A stretch of DNA of 64,000 bases from positions 88,349 through 152,348 of the forward strand of contig JAFTXN010000009.1 of assembly GCA_017461605.1 (NCBI GenBank), written 5' to 3'. Source of the stretch: Bacteroidaceae bacterium (GTDB lineage Bacteria; Bacteroidota; Bacteroidia; Bacteroidales; Bacteroidaceae). The notes under the pieces were generated by a model that was not told the origin of the DNA, did not search any database, and was given only the letters and a program-made list of their open reading frames with translations. The position numbers were made by a program, and so were the translations under genes. Shown in pieces: positions 1 through 9,018 of the stretch; positions within the stretch are counted from its first letter, which is position 1; the number at the start of each line of letters is the position of its first letter.

Positions 1-1
1 G

Positions 2-805
2 CACGACTCGGTGAGAGCAGCCAAGCCTTGGGTGAAATTCGGCGTCTCGCCTTTCGGCATCTATCACAACAACAAGGCCGGCAGCAATCTGCCGGGAAGC
101 GACACCAACGGCTTGCAGAACTATGACGACTTGTATGCCGATGTGCTCTACTGGATTCACAAGGGTTGGGTGGACTACACCATTCCTCAGATCTATTGGG
201 AAATAGGTCACAAAGCCGCCGACTACGACCGCCTGGTGCGTTGGTGGGCACGCTATGCCGGACAACGACCGCTCTTCATCGGGCAAGACGTGGAACGCAC
301 GGTGCGTGCAGCCTCACCCACCCAGGCCGGAACAGACCAGATGCACGCCAAACTTCATCTGCAGCGCACCCTGAACGGCATCGATGGCAGTTGCCTATGG
401 TACAGTGCCGCCGTGGTGCGCAACGAGGGAGGGTATGCCTCTCGCCTCAAGCAGCAGTACCACAGCCTACCAGCTCTGCAGCCGCTCATGCCATTCATTG
501 ACGACAAAGCACCGGGGAAAGTAAGAAAAGTCAAGGACCTCTGGATGCCCGACGGCTATTACCTGTTCTGGACTGCACCGAAAGCAAAGACCGAGATGGA
601 CCGTGCCATTGCCTATGTGGTATACCGATTTAACCACAAGGAGAAGATTGACCTTGAAAATCCGTCACGCATTGTTACCATCACCGGCAACACCATGCTG
701 AAATTGCCCTACGAAAACGGTGCCACCAAATATGTTTACGTCATCACCGCCCTCGACCGCTTGCACAACGAATCGAAACCGGTCAAGAGGAAAGTAAAAC
801 TCTAA
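2..805 (+). CDS. Family-10-like glycosyl hydrolase (GHL10/DUF187), 3' part only
   Basis: This reading frame is open from the first bases of the window, so the gene begins outside it; a GTG at 11 is internal and not a start. The visible 267 residues match the second half of the GHL10 (DUF187/YngK-like) family, secreted proteins with a TIM-barrel fold that are thought to act on carbohydrates or cell wall material. The opening residues HDSVRAAKPWVKFGVSPFG align with HDAVRAVRPWVKLSCSPVG in the complete paralogue at 10772-12532 on the other strand. The barrel end is followed by a beta-rich, fibronectin-like tail of about 90 residues. Substrate is unknown. Family assignment is secure from the paralogue; function is inferred. 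Confidence 0.8.
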   Translation, partial: HDSVRAAKPWVKFGVSPFGIYHNNKAGSNLPGSDTNGLQNYDDLYADVLYWIHKGWVDYTIPQIYWEIGHKAADYDRLVRWWARYAGQRPLFIGQDVERTVRAASPTQAGTDQMHAKLHLQRTLNGIDGSCLWYSAAVVRNEGGYASRLKQQYHSLPALQPLMPFIDDKAPGKVRKVKDLWMPDGYYLFWTAPKAKTEMDRAIAYVVYRFNHKEKIDLENPSRIVTITGNTMLKLPYENGATKYVYVITALDRLHNESKPVKRKVKL

Positions 806-910
806 AATCGGCAAACGGAGTTTTTATGCACCCTGCAAAAATCGCCGATTTCATCGCAGAAAACAGGGGCTATACTCACCATCTTCACGCTAACCTATTA
901 TAATAAATAT

Positions 911-3337
911 ATGAAGGTTTTGAAATTTGGAGGTTCCTCCGTAGGAACCGCACAAAGCATTGTCAACGTAAAGCAAATCGTTGAAGCCACGCCTCAACCT
1001 GCTGTCATTGTTGTTTCTGCACTTGGGGGCGTTACCGACCAGCTCTTGACGCTTTCGCAAAAAGCCGCTGCCGGTGATGAGACATACCGCGCCATCACCG
1101 AAGCCCTGGCCGAACGACACCACAACATGGTGGCAGATGTCATTGTGCCCTCCAAGCAAGCACACGCCCATGCACAGATTGAGACACTCATGAACGAGCT
1201 ACGCAGCATCCTGCATGGCGTATTCCTCATACAAGACCTGACCACCAAGACCTCGGATGCCATCGTTTCCTATGGTGAGCGGCTGTCGTCCGTCATCGTC
1301 ACAGCTCTCCTCAACGAGGCCCAACATTTCGATGCACGGCAACTCATCAAAACCACAAGGCCGGCCGACAAGCATGTGGTGGATTTCGAAATCACCAACA
1401 CCCTCGTACGCAAAGCTTTCGACCAATTCAGCGGATGCGCCGTGCTTGACGGATTTATAGCATCCGATGCCCAAACCGGCGTAACCACTCACCTGGGTCG
1501 GGGAGGCTCCGACTATACCGCCTCCATCATTGCTGCTGCACTGGAGGCCGAAGCCCTGGAAATCTGGACAGACGTCGACGGCTTCATGACAGCCGACCCA
1601 CGCATTATCCCCACGGCTTATACCATCGACGAACTGAGCTACGACGAAGCGATGGAGCTTTGCAACTTTGGCGCCAAGGTGATATATCCTCCGACGATTT
1701 ATCCCGTCTGCGTCAAGAACATTCCGATTTTTGTCCGAAACACCTTTAAGCCTTCCGGACGCGGCAGCGTAATTCGCAAGGACATCGCACCGGCCACACG
1801 CCCCATTCGCGGTATTTCCTCTGTGAACAGCATGAGTCTCGTCACTGTGAGCGGTCTCTCCATGGTGGGAGTCATCGGTGTCAACCGTCGCATCTTCACG
1901 ACTTTGGCTGCCGGTGAAATCAGCGTTTTCATGGTTGCACAGACATCTTCGGAGACAAGCACCAGCATGTGCGTTACACCCGAAGACGGTCCACGTGCTT
2001 GCCGCCTCCTGGATGCCGAGTTTGCCAAGGAAATAGAGGATGGAGCCATGTTCCCGGCACAATTGCAGGAGGGGCTGGCCAGCGTCGGTGTAGTGGGCGA
2101 ACGCATGAAGCACACTCCGGGCATCGCCGGAAAACTGTTCAGCGTGCTCGGGCGAAACGGTATCAGCATTTGCGCCGTAGCACTCGGGGCACTGGAGATG
2201 AACATAAGCCTTGTCATCGAGCAGGCACAGCTGCGCAAAGCGCTGAATGTGCTTCACGATAGTTTCTTCCTCAGCGAATACCAAGAGCTCAACCTGTTTG
2301 TCTGCGGCACAGGTACCGTGGGAAACAAACTGATCGAGCAAATCGCAGCGCAACGCGAACTGCTAATGCGCGAACGCGGCTTGAAGATAAATCTGCTGGG
2401 AGTTTCCGGCCGCAGCAAAGCCATCTACGACCGTTCCGGCATCGACCCGACCAATTATAAAGAGGCTATGAAGATCGGAGGTAGCGGAGGTATCGACCGC
2501 ATGGTGCAGGAGATCATCGACATGAACCCCTTCAACAGCGTGTTCGTTGACTGTACGGCCTCGCCCGAGGTGGCAGAAAAATACGAAACACTGCTTCGAC
2601 ACAATATATCCGTGGTGGCCGCCAACAAAATTGCAGCTTCCGGCTCGTTCGAATCCTATCAGCAACTTAAGCAGACGGCACGCGAACGCGGTGTGAAGTA
2701 CCTCTTCGAAACCAACGTAGGAGCCGGACTTCCCGTCATCAACACCATCAACGACCTCACCGGTTCGGGCGACCGCATACTGCGGATCCAGGCCGTTCTG
2801 AGCGGCACGCTCAACTATGTGTTCAACACTTTGTCGGCCGACATCTCCCTGAGCCAAGCCGTACGCATGGCACAAGAGAATGGATACAGCGAACCCGACC
2901 CACGTATCGACTTGTCGGGAAAAGACGTGATACGCAAGCTTACCATTTTGGCGAGAGAGAGCGGCTACCGCGTTGAGACCGACGAAGTGGAAGCACGCCT
3001 GTTCATTCCCGAAGAACTTTTTGCCGGAACGCTGGAAGAATTCTGGGAAAAGCTGCCGTCACTGGATGCCGAGTTTGAGGCGGCCCGCCAACGCCTGGCA
3101 GCCGAGGACAAATGTTGGCGTTTTGTGGCAGAGTGGAACAACGGACACGGCAGCGTCGGGCTACGCGAAATCGAGCGCGGACACCCCTTCTACGCCCTCG
3201 AAGGCAGCAACAACATTGTTTGTCTCACCACCGAACGATACAAGGAATACCCCATGCTCATTCAGGGATATGGTGCCGGTGCCGACGTAACCGCCGCAGG
3301 TGTTTTCGCAGACATTATGCGCGTTGCAAACATTTAG
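911..3337 (+). CDS. thrA: Bifunctional aspartokinase / homoserine dehydrogenase
   Basis: Encodes a fused enzyme of 808 residues catalysing the first step (aspartate phosphorylation) and the third step (aspartate semialdehyde to homoserine) of the threonine/methionine pathway in the cytoplasm. The N-terminal kinase starts with the KFGGSSVG motif at residues 4-11 and includes GRGGSDYTA near residue 198. ACT-type regulatory domains follow (about 310-450), consistent with feedback control by threonine. The C-terminal dehydrogenase has the nucleotide-binding motif VCGTGTVG near residue 463 and the NVGAGLPV segment. Length fits the fused family. Many Bacteroidales carry thrA together with later threonine genes; here the next gene is an unrelated nucleotidyltransferase, so thrA seems to stand alone. 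Start chosen at the only ATG before KVLKFGG. Confidence 0.97.
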   Translation: MKVLKFGGSSVGTAQSIVNVKQIVEATPQPAVIVVSALGGVTDQLLTLSQKAAAGDETYRAITEALAERHHNMVADVIVPSKQAHAHAQIETLMNELRSILHGVFLIQDLTTKTSDAIVSYGERLSSVIVTALLNEAQHFDARQLIKTTRPADKHVVDFEITNTLVRKAFDQFSGCAVLDGFIASDAQTGVTTHLGRGGSDYTASIIAAALEAEALEIWTDVDGFMTADPRIIPTAYTIDELSYDEAMELCNFGAKVIYPPTIYPVCVKNIPIFVRNTFKPSGRGSVIRKDIAPATRPIRGISSVNSMSLVTVSGLSMVGVIGVNRRIFTTLAAGEISVFMVAQTSSETSTSMCVTPEDGPRACRLLDAEFAKEIEDGAMFPAQLQEGLASVGVVGERMKHTPGIAGKLFSVLGRNGISICAVALGALEMNISLVIEQAQLRKALNVLHDSFFLSEYQELNLFVCGTGTVGNKLIEQIAAQRELLMRERGLKINLLGVSGRSKAIYDRSGIDPTNYKEAMKIGGSGGIDRMVQEIIDMNPFNSVFVDCTASPEVAEKYETLLRHNISVVAANKIAASGSFESYQQLKQTARERGVKYLFETNVGAGLPVINTINDLTGSGDRILRIQAVLSGTLNYVFNTLSADISLSQAVRMAQENGYSEPDPRIDLSGKDVIRKLTILARESGYRVETDEVEARLFIPEELFAGTLEEFWEKLPSLDAEFEAARQRLAAEDKCWRFVAEWNNGHGSVGLREIERGHPFYALEGSNNIVCLTTERYKEYPMLIQGYGAGADVTAAGVFADIMRVANI

Positions 3338-3382
3338 AAACATTTTTTTACAAAAACCATACGCAGCTTCCTCCTTTTTTCG

Positions 3383-3390
3383 TAAGTTTG
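3383..3390 (+). promoter_or_regulatory. Putative -7 box for the 3509 nucleotidyltransferase
   Basis: TAAGTTTG matches the Bacteroidota -7 consensus TAnnTTTG. It would give a leader of about 110 nt before the ATG at 3509. A clear -33 TTTG was not found at the expected distance, so the call is tentative. Confidence 0.4.
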
Positions 3391-3508
3391 CTACGTCTAC
3401 AGACTTTTATCGAGAATGCCGATGGGAGTCTGTGGCCACTTGATGCACAAACATATGAGCAAGCGGCAACCATGAAAAGCAATTCTAACCATTTTAAAAC
3501 CTAATAAA

Positions 3509-4420
3509 ATGAAACCTACACTTTTTCTCCTCGCAGCAGGAATGGGTAGCCGTTATGGCGGTCTGAAACAATTGGATGGCGTAGGCCCTCACGGCGAAAC
3601 CATCATGGACTATTCAATTTATGATGCTATCAATGCAGGCTTCGGCAAGCTTGTTTTCGTAATCCGCAAGGATTTCGAAGAGGATTTCCGTCGCATTGTG
3701 CTCTCCAAGTATGAAGGCCACATTCCTTGCGAACTCGTGTTCCAAGCGCTGGATGCGCTTCCCGAAGGATTTACTTGCCCTGCAGAACGCACCAAGCCCT
3801 GGGGTACCAATCACGCCGTAATGATGGGAAAGAACGTCATCAACGAACCGTTCGCCGTTATCAACTGCGACGACTTCTACGATCGCGACGCCTTCAAAGT
3901 GATGGGTAAATTCCTTTCCGAACTTCCCGATGGTAGCACCGGAAAATATGCTATGGTGGGCTTCCGTGTGGACAACACACTCTCTGAAAGCGGTACCGTG
4001 AGCCGCGGAGTGTGCGAAAACGATGAGAACCACCATTTGAAGAGCGTTGTAGAGCGCACCAAAATTCAGCGCATGGATGGCCAGGTGAAATACCTCGACG
4101 AAAACGACGAATGGGTGGCTATCCCCGACACCACTCCCGTGTCCATGAACTTCTGGGGCTTCACCCCCGACTACTTCGCCCACAGCGATGAATTCTTCAA
4201 GAGCTTCTTGAGCGATCCCAAGAACATGGAAAACCTCAAGAGCGAGTTCTTCATTCCTCTCATGGTAGACAAACTCATCAACGACGGAACTGCCACTTGC
4301 GAAGTACTTGACACAACCTCCAAGTGGTTTGGTGTAACCTATCCCGAAGACCGTCCGGATGTTGTTGCCAAACTCAAGAAACTCTCTGAGGATGGTGTAT
4401 ATCCCGAAAAGATGTTCTAA
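3509..4420 (+). CDS. Sugar-phosphate nucleotidyltransferase family protein
   Basis: 303 residues. The start carries the nucleotidyltransferase signature GMGSRYGGLKQ at about residues 11-21, the nucleotide-binding loop of the GT-A-fold family that joins NTPs to sugar phosphates. A second motif, INCDDFYDRDAF at about 118-129, supplies the metal-binding acidic residues. The enzyme should be cytoplasmic and act in nucleotide-sugar supply or in cofactor or choline-like headgroup activation; the exact substrate cannot be read from sequence. It has its own upstream box and is followed by a strong terminator, so it is probably monocistronic. There is no signal peptide. Family call firm, substrate unknown. 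Confidence 0.85.
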   Translation: MKPTLFLLAAGMGSRYGGLKQLDGVGPHGETIMDYSIYDAINAGFGKLVFVIRKDFEEDFRRIVLSKYEGHIPCELVFQALDALPEGFTCPAERTKPWGTNHAVMMGKNVINEPFAVINCDDFYDRDAFKVMGKFLSELPDGSTGKYAMVGFRVDNTLSESGTVSRGVCENDENHHLKSVVERTKIQRMDGQVKYLDENDEWVAIPDTTPVSMNFWGFTPDYFAHSDEFFKSFLSDPKNMENLKSEFFIPLMVDKLINDGTATCEVLDTTSKWFGVTYPEDRPDVVAKLKKLSEDGVYPEKMF

Positions 4421-4466
4421 AATCCCTGAACCCATCGTTCAAAGCTTTTAATAGAACACACAAATA

Positions 4467-4513
4467 AAGCACCGCCCTGCACACATTCACATGTTGCAGG
4501 GCGGTGCTTGTTT
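4467..4513 (+). terminator. Intrinsic terminator after the nucleotidyltransferase
   Basis: A perfect 15-bp inverted repeat, AAGCACCGCCCTGCA at 4467-4481 and its complement at 4495-4509, with a 13-nt loop and then a short T-rich stretch. It lies 47 nt after the stop codon at 4420. Confidence 0.8.
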
Positions 4514-4657
4514 ATACAAAGAAAAAGAAAAGCGAAACGATAAACTCATCTACGCCTGATTGGAAGCGCAAGACATCAAGCCTGGCGAAACGAACCGGTG
4601 TGCTACCTCAAAAATCTATTACCACCATAGAAAATTGCAAACTTTTACTTTAACTTC

Positions 4658-4688
4658 TTGCACTTGTGATACAAGTGTTATACATTTG
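4658..4688 (+). promoter_or_regulatory. Toxin-antitoxin promoter with palindromic operator in the spacer
   Basis: TTG at 4658-4660 and the -7 box TACATTTG at 4681-4688 are 20 bp apart. The spacer contains the perfect palindrome CACTTGT-gat-ACAAGTG (4661-4677). A palindrome sitting between -33 and -7 is where an antitoxin repressor would block RNA polymerase, which fits the autoregulation known for type II toxin-antitoxin operons. Binding by this antitoxin is inferred. Confidence 0.7.
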
Positions 4689-4714
4689 CATACAGAAATA
4701 TAACAACAAGGATT

Positions 4715-4963
4715 ATGGAAGCTGTAATTGATAGAAAAAAACAGACAGCATTTCGTTTGAGTTGTGATTTACTCACTAAACTGAAAGAGGCTGCAACAAG
4801 AGAAAATCGCAGTTTGAACAATTATGTGGAAAGTGTGCTTATGGATGTTATTTATAACAACCCCAATAAGCTCACTATTAAAGCGATGAAAGAAGCAAGG
4901 GAGAACCACGAACTGGAAACCCTCAACAGCGATGACATCGAGACTATGATTAACTCTTCGTAG
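4715..4963 (+). CDS. Putative ribbon-helix-helix antitoxin (RelB/DinJ-like partner of YafQ)
   Basis: 82-residue protein placed one nucleotide before a YafQ-like toxin gene. The N-terminus has a short strand (TAFRL) followed by two predicted helices (LLTKLKEAATREN and LNNYVESVLMDVIYN), the pattern of Arc/MetJ-type ribbon-helix-helix DNA-binding domains. The acidic C-terminal part (NHELETLNSDDIETM) is the likely toxin-binding arm. Predicted to dimerise, bind the palindrome at 4661-4677 and neutralise the toxin. Sequence similarity to named antitoxin families is weak, so the role rests mainly on gene order, size and the operator. Confidence 0.75.
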   Translation: MEAVIDRKKQTAFRLSCDLLTKLKEAATRENRSLNNYVESVLMDVIYNNPNKLTIKAMKEARENHELETLNSDDIETMINSS

Positions 4964-4964
4964 A

Positions 4965-5237
4965 ATGTTTACACTCAAAATCACAAGTCAATTCAAGAAA
5001 GACTTGAAACGAATACAAAACCGACCCGACAAAATCAAACATCTTAAAGAGGTTCTTAATCTGCTAGAGGAATTCGGCTCTTTGCCGGAGAAATACAAGC
5101 CGCATAGATTGGTTGGCGATTATGCAGGGTTTATGGAATGCCATATTGAAAATGACTTGTTACTTATATGGCTTGACCCTGAAGAAAACATCATCAAATT
5201 GGTTCGTTTGGGAAGCCACTCTGAATTATTCAAATAG
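4965..5237 (+). CDS. YafQ-family endoribonuclease toxin
   Basis: 90 residues of the RelE/YafQ fold, ribosome-associated mRNA interferases that cut codons in the A site. The residues matching the active site of E. coli YafQ are present with the right spacing: His47, His60, Asp64, His85 and Phe89, in the contexts PHRL, ECHIEND and GSHSELF. It starts one base after the antitoxin stop codon, so the two are translationally coupled. The toxin looks intact. Typical role: growth arrest under stress when the antitoxin is degraded. Toxicity is predicted from family knowledge only. Confidence 0.88.
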   Translation: MFTLKITSQFKKDLKRIQNRPDKIKHLKEVLNLLEEFGSLPEKYKPHRLVGDYAGFMECHIENDLLLIWLDPEENIIKLVRLGSHSELFK

Positions 5238-5385
5238 CAACCCTTTCTGTTGTAAATGGCTGCTTCGTTTTTTATACCCCATTATTTTAATATATACCTT
5301 CGTGGCAAAGAAAACGATAAGGGCACCACACAAAATTCCTTGCTGATACCAATCTCAACCAACGCACTGCCAATTAATAAACAAT

Positions 5386-5416
5386 ATAGGGAAAAGCTTT
5401 TTGAGCTTTTCCCTAT
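5386..5416 (-). terminator. Hairpin after tRNA-Lys (possibly bidirectional)
   Basis: ATAGGGAAAAGC (5386-5397) pairs perfectly with its complement at 5405-5416 around a 7-nt loop. It begins 6 nt beyond the 3' end of the tRNA. On the plus strand it is followed by TATTTTTGG, so it may also stop transcription from the toxin-antitoxin operon. The stretch 5238-5385 holds no recognisable gene. Confidence 0.65.
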
Positions 5417-5422
5417 TATTTT

Positions 5423-5498
5423 TGGTGATTCGCTTGGGGTTCGAACCCAAGACCCCAACATTAAAAGTGTTGTGCTCTACCAGCTGAGCTAGCGAATC
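5423..5498 (-). tRNA. tRNA-Lys (anticodon TTT)
   Basis: Read on the minus strand, the 76-nt cloverleaf has acceptor stem GATTCGC/GCGAATC, D-arm AGCTCAGCTGGTAGAGC, anticodon stem CAACA/TGTTG with loop CTTTTAA (anticodon TTT, lysine), and T-arm with GGTTCGAACC. The 3' CCA is encoded (5423-5425). Confidence 0.97.
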
Positions 5499-5524
5499 AA
5501 ACCTTTTTTACCGTTAAGCGAGTG

Positions 5525-5556
5525 CAAAGGTAGGCATATTCGTTTTTACAGCCAAA
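5525..5556 (-). promoter_or_regulatory. Promoter of tRNA-Lys
   Basis: On the minus strand TTTG (5553-5556) and TACCTTTG (5525-5532) are separated by exactly 20 bp, a textbook Bacteroidota promoter. Predicted transcription start is about 20 nt upstream of the tRNA 5' end at 5498. The region 5557-5800 has no supported gene. Confidence 0.8.
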
Positions 5557-5800
5557 CTTTTCGGCATTTTTTTTGTGCTTGTACACTTTTTTAGGCACCA
5601 ATTCTGATACTACGCTCGCACTCTTCGTTGATGAGTAATGGTTTCCTATAACGATGGGAAATGGTTTACGATAACTCAGAATCTGATGAAAATAAGACCG
5701 GAGTCCGTCCGCACAACGACACTTCCGGTTCGCACAGCGCCAACTTTTGTGCAGCTTTGTCCATATTCGTTGTTTCGCAACTCGGAAAAGCTCTCACAAG

Positions 5801-5832
5801 TTTGGCTTTTCACGCGCCTTGCACTAACTTTG
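5801..5832 (+). promoter_or_regulatory. Promoter of alaS
   Basis: TTTG at 5801-5804 and TAACTTTG at 5825-5832, spacer 20 bp, 27 nt before the alaS start. The stretch CGCCTTGCACTAACTTTGCC is identical, base for base, to that in the promoter of the radical SAM gene at 33197-33216. Confidence 0.8.
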
Positions 5833-5858
5833 CCCACAAATTTTAATCACACCATTAT

Positions 5859-8489
5859 ATGATGACAGCTAACGAAATACGCGATTCTTACAAAAAGTTC
5901 TTCGAATCGCAAGGGCACTTGGTAGTTCCCTCAGCGCCAATGGTAATCAAGGACGACCCGACGCTGATGTTTACCAATGCCGGCATGAACCAATTCAAAG
6001 ATATTATCCTCGGCAACCGCGAGCCTAAGAGCCGTCGCCAAGCCGATTCGCAAAAATGCCTTCGCGTGAGCGGAAAGCACAACGACCTGGAGGAAGTTGG
6101 CCACGACACTTACCACCACACCATGTTCGAGATGTTGGGCAACTGGAGCTTTGGCGATTACTTCAAGAAGGAAGCCATCAGATGGGCATACCAGTACCTG
6201 GTGGACGTGCTGGGCATCAATCCCAAGGACCTCTATGTAACCGTTTTCGAAGGCTCTCCCGAAGAAGGTATCGGCCGCGACGACGAAGCCGCAGGCTATT
6301 GGGCTGAATTCTTCCCCGCCGACCATATCATCAACGGCAACAAGCACGACAACTTCTGGGAAATGGGCGACACAGGTCCCTGCGGCCCTTGTTCGGAGAT
6401 ACACATCGACAGTCGCTCCGACGAGGAGAAAGCTGCCGTTCCGGGAGCTTCGCTTGTCAACAAGGACAACCCGCAAGTCATCGAGATTTGGAACCTCGTG
6501 TTCATGCAATACAACCGTAAGGCCGACGGTTCACTGGAACCACTGCCTGCCAAGGTCATCGACACTGGTATGGGCTTCGAACGCCTGGTGCGCGTCATGC
6601 AAGGCAAAAACTCCAACTACGACACCGACGTGTTCCAACCCATCATTCGTAAAATCGGAGAATTGTCGGGCTACACCTATGGTAAGGACGAAAAGGTGGA
6701 CATCGCCATGCGCGTCATCGCCGACCACCTGCGTGCCATTGCCTTCAGCATTGCTGACGGACAGCTTCCCGGCAACGCCAAAGCCGGTTATGTGATTCGA
6801 CGCATCCTGCGCCGCGCCGTGCGATACGCTTACACATTCCTCGACCGTCGCGAGGCATTCATGTACCTGCTCATCCCTACCCTCGTCAGCGAGATGGGAG
6901 GCGCTTACCCCGAACTCCCGGCACAGGAGAAACTCATCTCTCGCGTAATGCAAGAGGAAGAAGAATCGTTCCTCCGCACACTGGCCACCGGCATATCGTT
7001 GCTCGAAAGCGTGATTGCCGAGACCAAAGCCGCCGGAAGTACTACCGTGAACGGTCAGAAGGCTTTCACACTCTTCGACACCTACGGCTTCCCGCTCGAC
7101 CTCACACAGCTCATTTGCAGCGAACAAGGTCTCACGGTTGACGAAGAAGGTTTCAACACCGAGATGCAGAAGCAGAAAGAGCGTGCTCGCAATGCCGCAT
7201 CTGTGGAGACCGGCGACTGGGTGGTACTGGCCGAGGGCGAAACCGAATTCAAGGGCTGGGACTACACCGAACACACTTGCCACATTTTGCGCTACCGCCA
7301 GGTGCAGCAGAAGAAGCAGACCTACTTCGAACTGGTGCTCGACACCACTCCTTTCTACGGTGAGATGGGTGGTCAGGTCGGCGACAAGGGCGTTTTGGTC
7401 AACGAGCAGGACACCGTGGAAATCTTTGACACGAAACACGAGAACAATCTGCCTATTCACCTCACGAAGAAATTGCCCACCGACCCGGCAGCCGAGTTCA
7501 TGGCTTGTGTTGACGTAGAGGCACGCCGTGCTTGCGAAGCCAACCACACAGCCACTCACTTGCTCGACCAAGCACTGCGCGAAGTGCTGGGCACACACGT
7601 AGAACAGAAAGGCTCGCTCGTAACACCCGAATACCTGCGCTTCGACTTCTCCCACTTCCAGAAGGTAACTCCCGAGGAGCTTCGTGAAGTGACACGCATT
7701 GTGAATAGCCGCATCCGCGAAGACCTGCCCATGCAGGATCACCGCGACATCCCCATCGAGGAAGCCAAGAAGCTCGGCGCCATCGCCCTGTTTGGCGAGA
7801 AATACGGCGACCGTGTGCGTGTGGTTCAGTTCGGCGACAGCGTAGAGTTCTGTGGCGGTTGCCACGCTCGCAGCACCGGCCGCATCGGCTTCATCCGCAT
7901 CTTGTCCGAAAGCAGTGTAGCCGCCGGCGTACGCCGTATCGAAGCCATCACCGGCAAGGCAGCCGAAGAGAGCATCTATTTGCAAGAAGACATGGTGCAG
8001 ACCATCAAGGACTTCTTCAACAATTCGAAAGACCTCACCGCAGCCGTGCGCCGCTCCATCGAAGAGAGCGAAACGCTCAAGAAGCAGGTGGAAGGCTTCG
8101 TCAAGGAGCGCGTTCGCAGCCTGCGAGACCGCCTCGTGCAAGCCGCTGTCACCGTGGGCGAAACAAAGCTCGTAAAGGGTGTTATCCCCGTGGACATCAC
8201 TCCCGAAGCCGTCAAGGACCTCTCGTTCCAGATTGCCAACAGTCTGCCCGAGCACATGGTGTGCGTCCTCGGAAGCCACAACGACGACAAGCCCCTGCTC
8301 ACCGTCATGCTCAGCAAGGACATGGTGGAGACCGGCGGTCTGCATGCCGGCAACATGGTGCGCGAAGCCGCCAAGCTCATCAAGGGCGGCGGTGGTGGTG
8401 CTCCCCACTTTGCCACAGCCGGCGGTAAGGATTGCGGCGGATTGGAAGCAGCCGTTGAAAAGCTTGTAGAACTGGCCGGACTGGCATAA
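5859..8489 (+). CDS. alaS: Alanyl-tRNA synthetase
   Basis: 876-residue cytoplasmic enzyme that charges tRNA-Ala, of normal family length. The N-terminal class II catalytic core begins [17 protein letters not shown] and includes [26 protein letters not shown]. The editing domain has the zinc-binding HTATHLL motif (about residue 561) and the later CGGCH motif (about 667), which together remove mischarged serine or glycine. The C-terminal DHHA1-like domain is glycine-rich near its end ([16 protein letters not shown]). Two adjacent ATGs at 5859 and 5862 are both possible starts. It has its own promoter and a clear terminator, so it is transcribed alone. Confidence 0.98.
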   Translation: MMTANEIRDSYKKFFESQGHLVVPSAPMVIKDDPTLMFTNAGMNQFKDIILGNREPKSRRQADSQKCLRVSGKHNDLEEVGHDTYHHTMFEMLGNWSFGDYFKKEAIRWAYQYLVDVLGINPKDLYVTVFEGSPEEGIGRDDEAAGYWAEFFPADHIINGNKHDNFWEMGDTGPCGPCSEIHIDSRSDEEKAAVPGASLVNKDNPQVIEIWNLVFMQYNRKADGSLEPLPAKVIDTGMGFERLVRVMQGKNSNYDTDVFQPIIRKIGELSGYTYGKDEKVDIAMRVIADHLRAIAFSIADGQLPGNAKAGYVIRRILRRAVRYAYTFLDRREAFMYLLIPTLVSEMGGAYPELPAQEKLISRVMQEEEESFLRTLATGISLLESVIAETKAAGSTTVNGQKAFTLFDTYGFPLDLTQLICSEQGLTVDEEGFNTEMQKQKERARNAASVETGDWVVLAEGETEFKGWDYTEHTCHILRYRQVQQKKQTYFELVLDTTPFYGEMGGQVGDKGVLVNEQDTVEIFDTKHENNLPIHLTKKLPTDPAAEFMACVDVEARRACEANHTATHLLDQALREVLGTHVEQKGSLVTPEYLRFDFSHFQKVTPEELREVTRIVNSRIREDLPMQDHRDIPIEEAKKLGAIALFGEKYGDRVRVVQFGDSVEFCGGCHARSTGRIGFIRILSESSVAAGVRRIEAITGKAAEESIYLQEDMVQTIKDFFNNSKDLTAAVRRSIEESETLKKQVEGFVKERVRSLRDRLVQAAVTVGETKLVKGVIPVDITPEAVKDLSFQIANSLPEHMVCVLGSHNDDKPLLTVMLSKDMVETGGLHAGNMVREAAKLIKGGGGGAPHFATAGGKDCGGLEAAVEKLVELAGLA

Positions 8490-8530
8490 CAATTCTGAAA
8501 ACACACTCTCAACCCTCTAAAATAGGAAAG

Positions 8531-8558
8531 GCGACCCCCCTCGTAGGTCGCTTTTTTT
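8531..8558 (+). terminator. Intrinsic terminator of alaS
   Basis: GCGACC (8531-8536) and GGTCGC (8546-8551) form a short GC-rich stem directly followed by seven T residues, 42 nt after the stop codon. Confidence 0.85.
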
Positions 8559-8581
8559 ATGTATTCGGCATATACAAAAAT

Positions 8582-8644
8582 TCGCAAGGCGTTCAGAAAA
8601 TTCTGCAGTGCTTGTAGAAAATTCTGAACGCCTTGCGGATTTTT
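8582..8644. repeat. 21-bp-unit array, three units, inverted-repeat form
   Basis: Three adjacent 21-bp units at 8582-8602, 8603-8623 and 8624-8644. The outer two are inverted relative to each other (CGCAAGGCGTTCAGAA against TTCTGAACGCCTTGCG), so the whole can fold into a long hairpin with an A-rich left and T-rich right flank. The middle unit carries the core GCAGTGCTTG, which is also the arm sequence of the copies at 19034 and 24408. Confidence 0.85.
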
Positions 8645-8674
8645 GCACAGAGCATGCACAAAACAAAAGATAGT

Positions 8675-8707
8675 TTTGTTTAATTTTCAGATAAAAGACT
8701 AAATTTG
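8675..8707 (+). promoter_or_regulatory. Promoter of the structured leader and BACON lipoprotein
   Basis: TTTG at 8675-8678 and TAAATTTG at 8700-8707 with a 21-bp spacer. Transcription would start near 8714, leaving a leader of about 305 nt before the ATG at 9019, much longer than other leaders in this window. Confidence 0.65.
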
Positions 8708-8818
8708 CAGCAAGCCAAGAAAACAAATGCCTATGGTATAAACAAATAGACCCAACAAGACATACAAACTGAGCGTTAGCTTTTGTTTCTATTACCCGAA
8801 ATCTGGAAAATTTCATAG

Positions 8819-8940
8819 CCTAATAGGAAACTTAAGTCATAACGCCCGCGCTACATCGGCGTGGGCTTGACTGTATTCCATTAGGCAGGTATTCCAGAAC
8901 CTCGGGTAAGGAATGTGAAAGTCGGCTTCGCGCCCTTTTT
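8819..8940 (+). ncRNA. Candidate structured RNA leader (cis-regulatory element or small RNA)
   Basis: Nested complementary segments suggest a stable fold. Outer stem: CCTAAT-a-GGAA (8819-8829) with TTCCATTAGG (8876-8885). Inner stem: AGTCA (8835-8839) with TGACT (8868-8872), continuing to GCCCGCGC (8844-8851) with GCGTGGGC (8859-8866). Third stem: ATTCC (8891-8895) with GGAAT (8910-8914), enclosing ACC/GGT. Last: a small GGC-TTCGC-GCC hairpin followed by CTTTTTG. ATTCC also occurs in the outer stem, so GGAAT has two possible partners, a feature of switching RNAs. I do not recognise a named Rfam family. The function is unknown. Confidence 0.45.
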
Positions 8941-9018
8941 GTATCCCTCTTCCGCGTTTCATCTACCATTACCCAAGCCTATGAAGCCGAGGCAAAACTT
9001 TCTAAAACTTTTTATCTT

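Noticed and set aside
5557-5800. Small ORFs upstream of alaS
   Set aside because: Overlap the alaS promoter, no domain or start context; treated as noncoding.
6531-8504. 657-codon open frame antisense to alaS
   Set aside because: Complete overlap with a certain gene, His/Val/Gly-rich composition with no domain.
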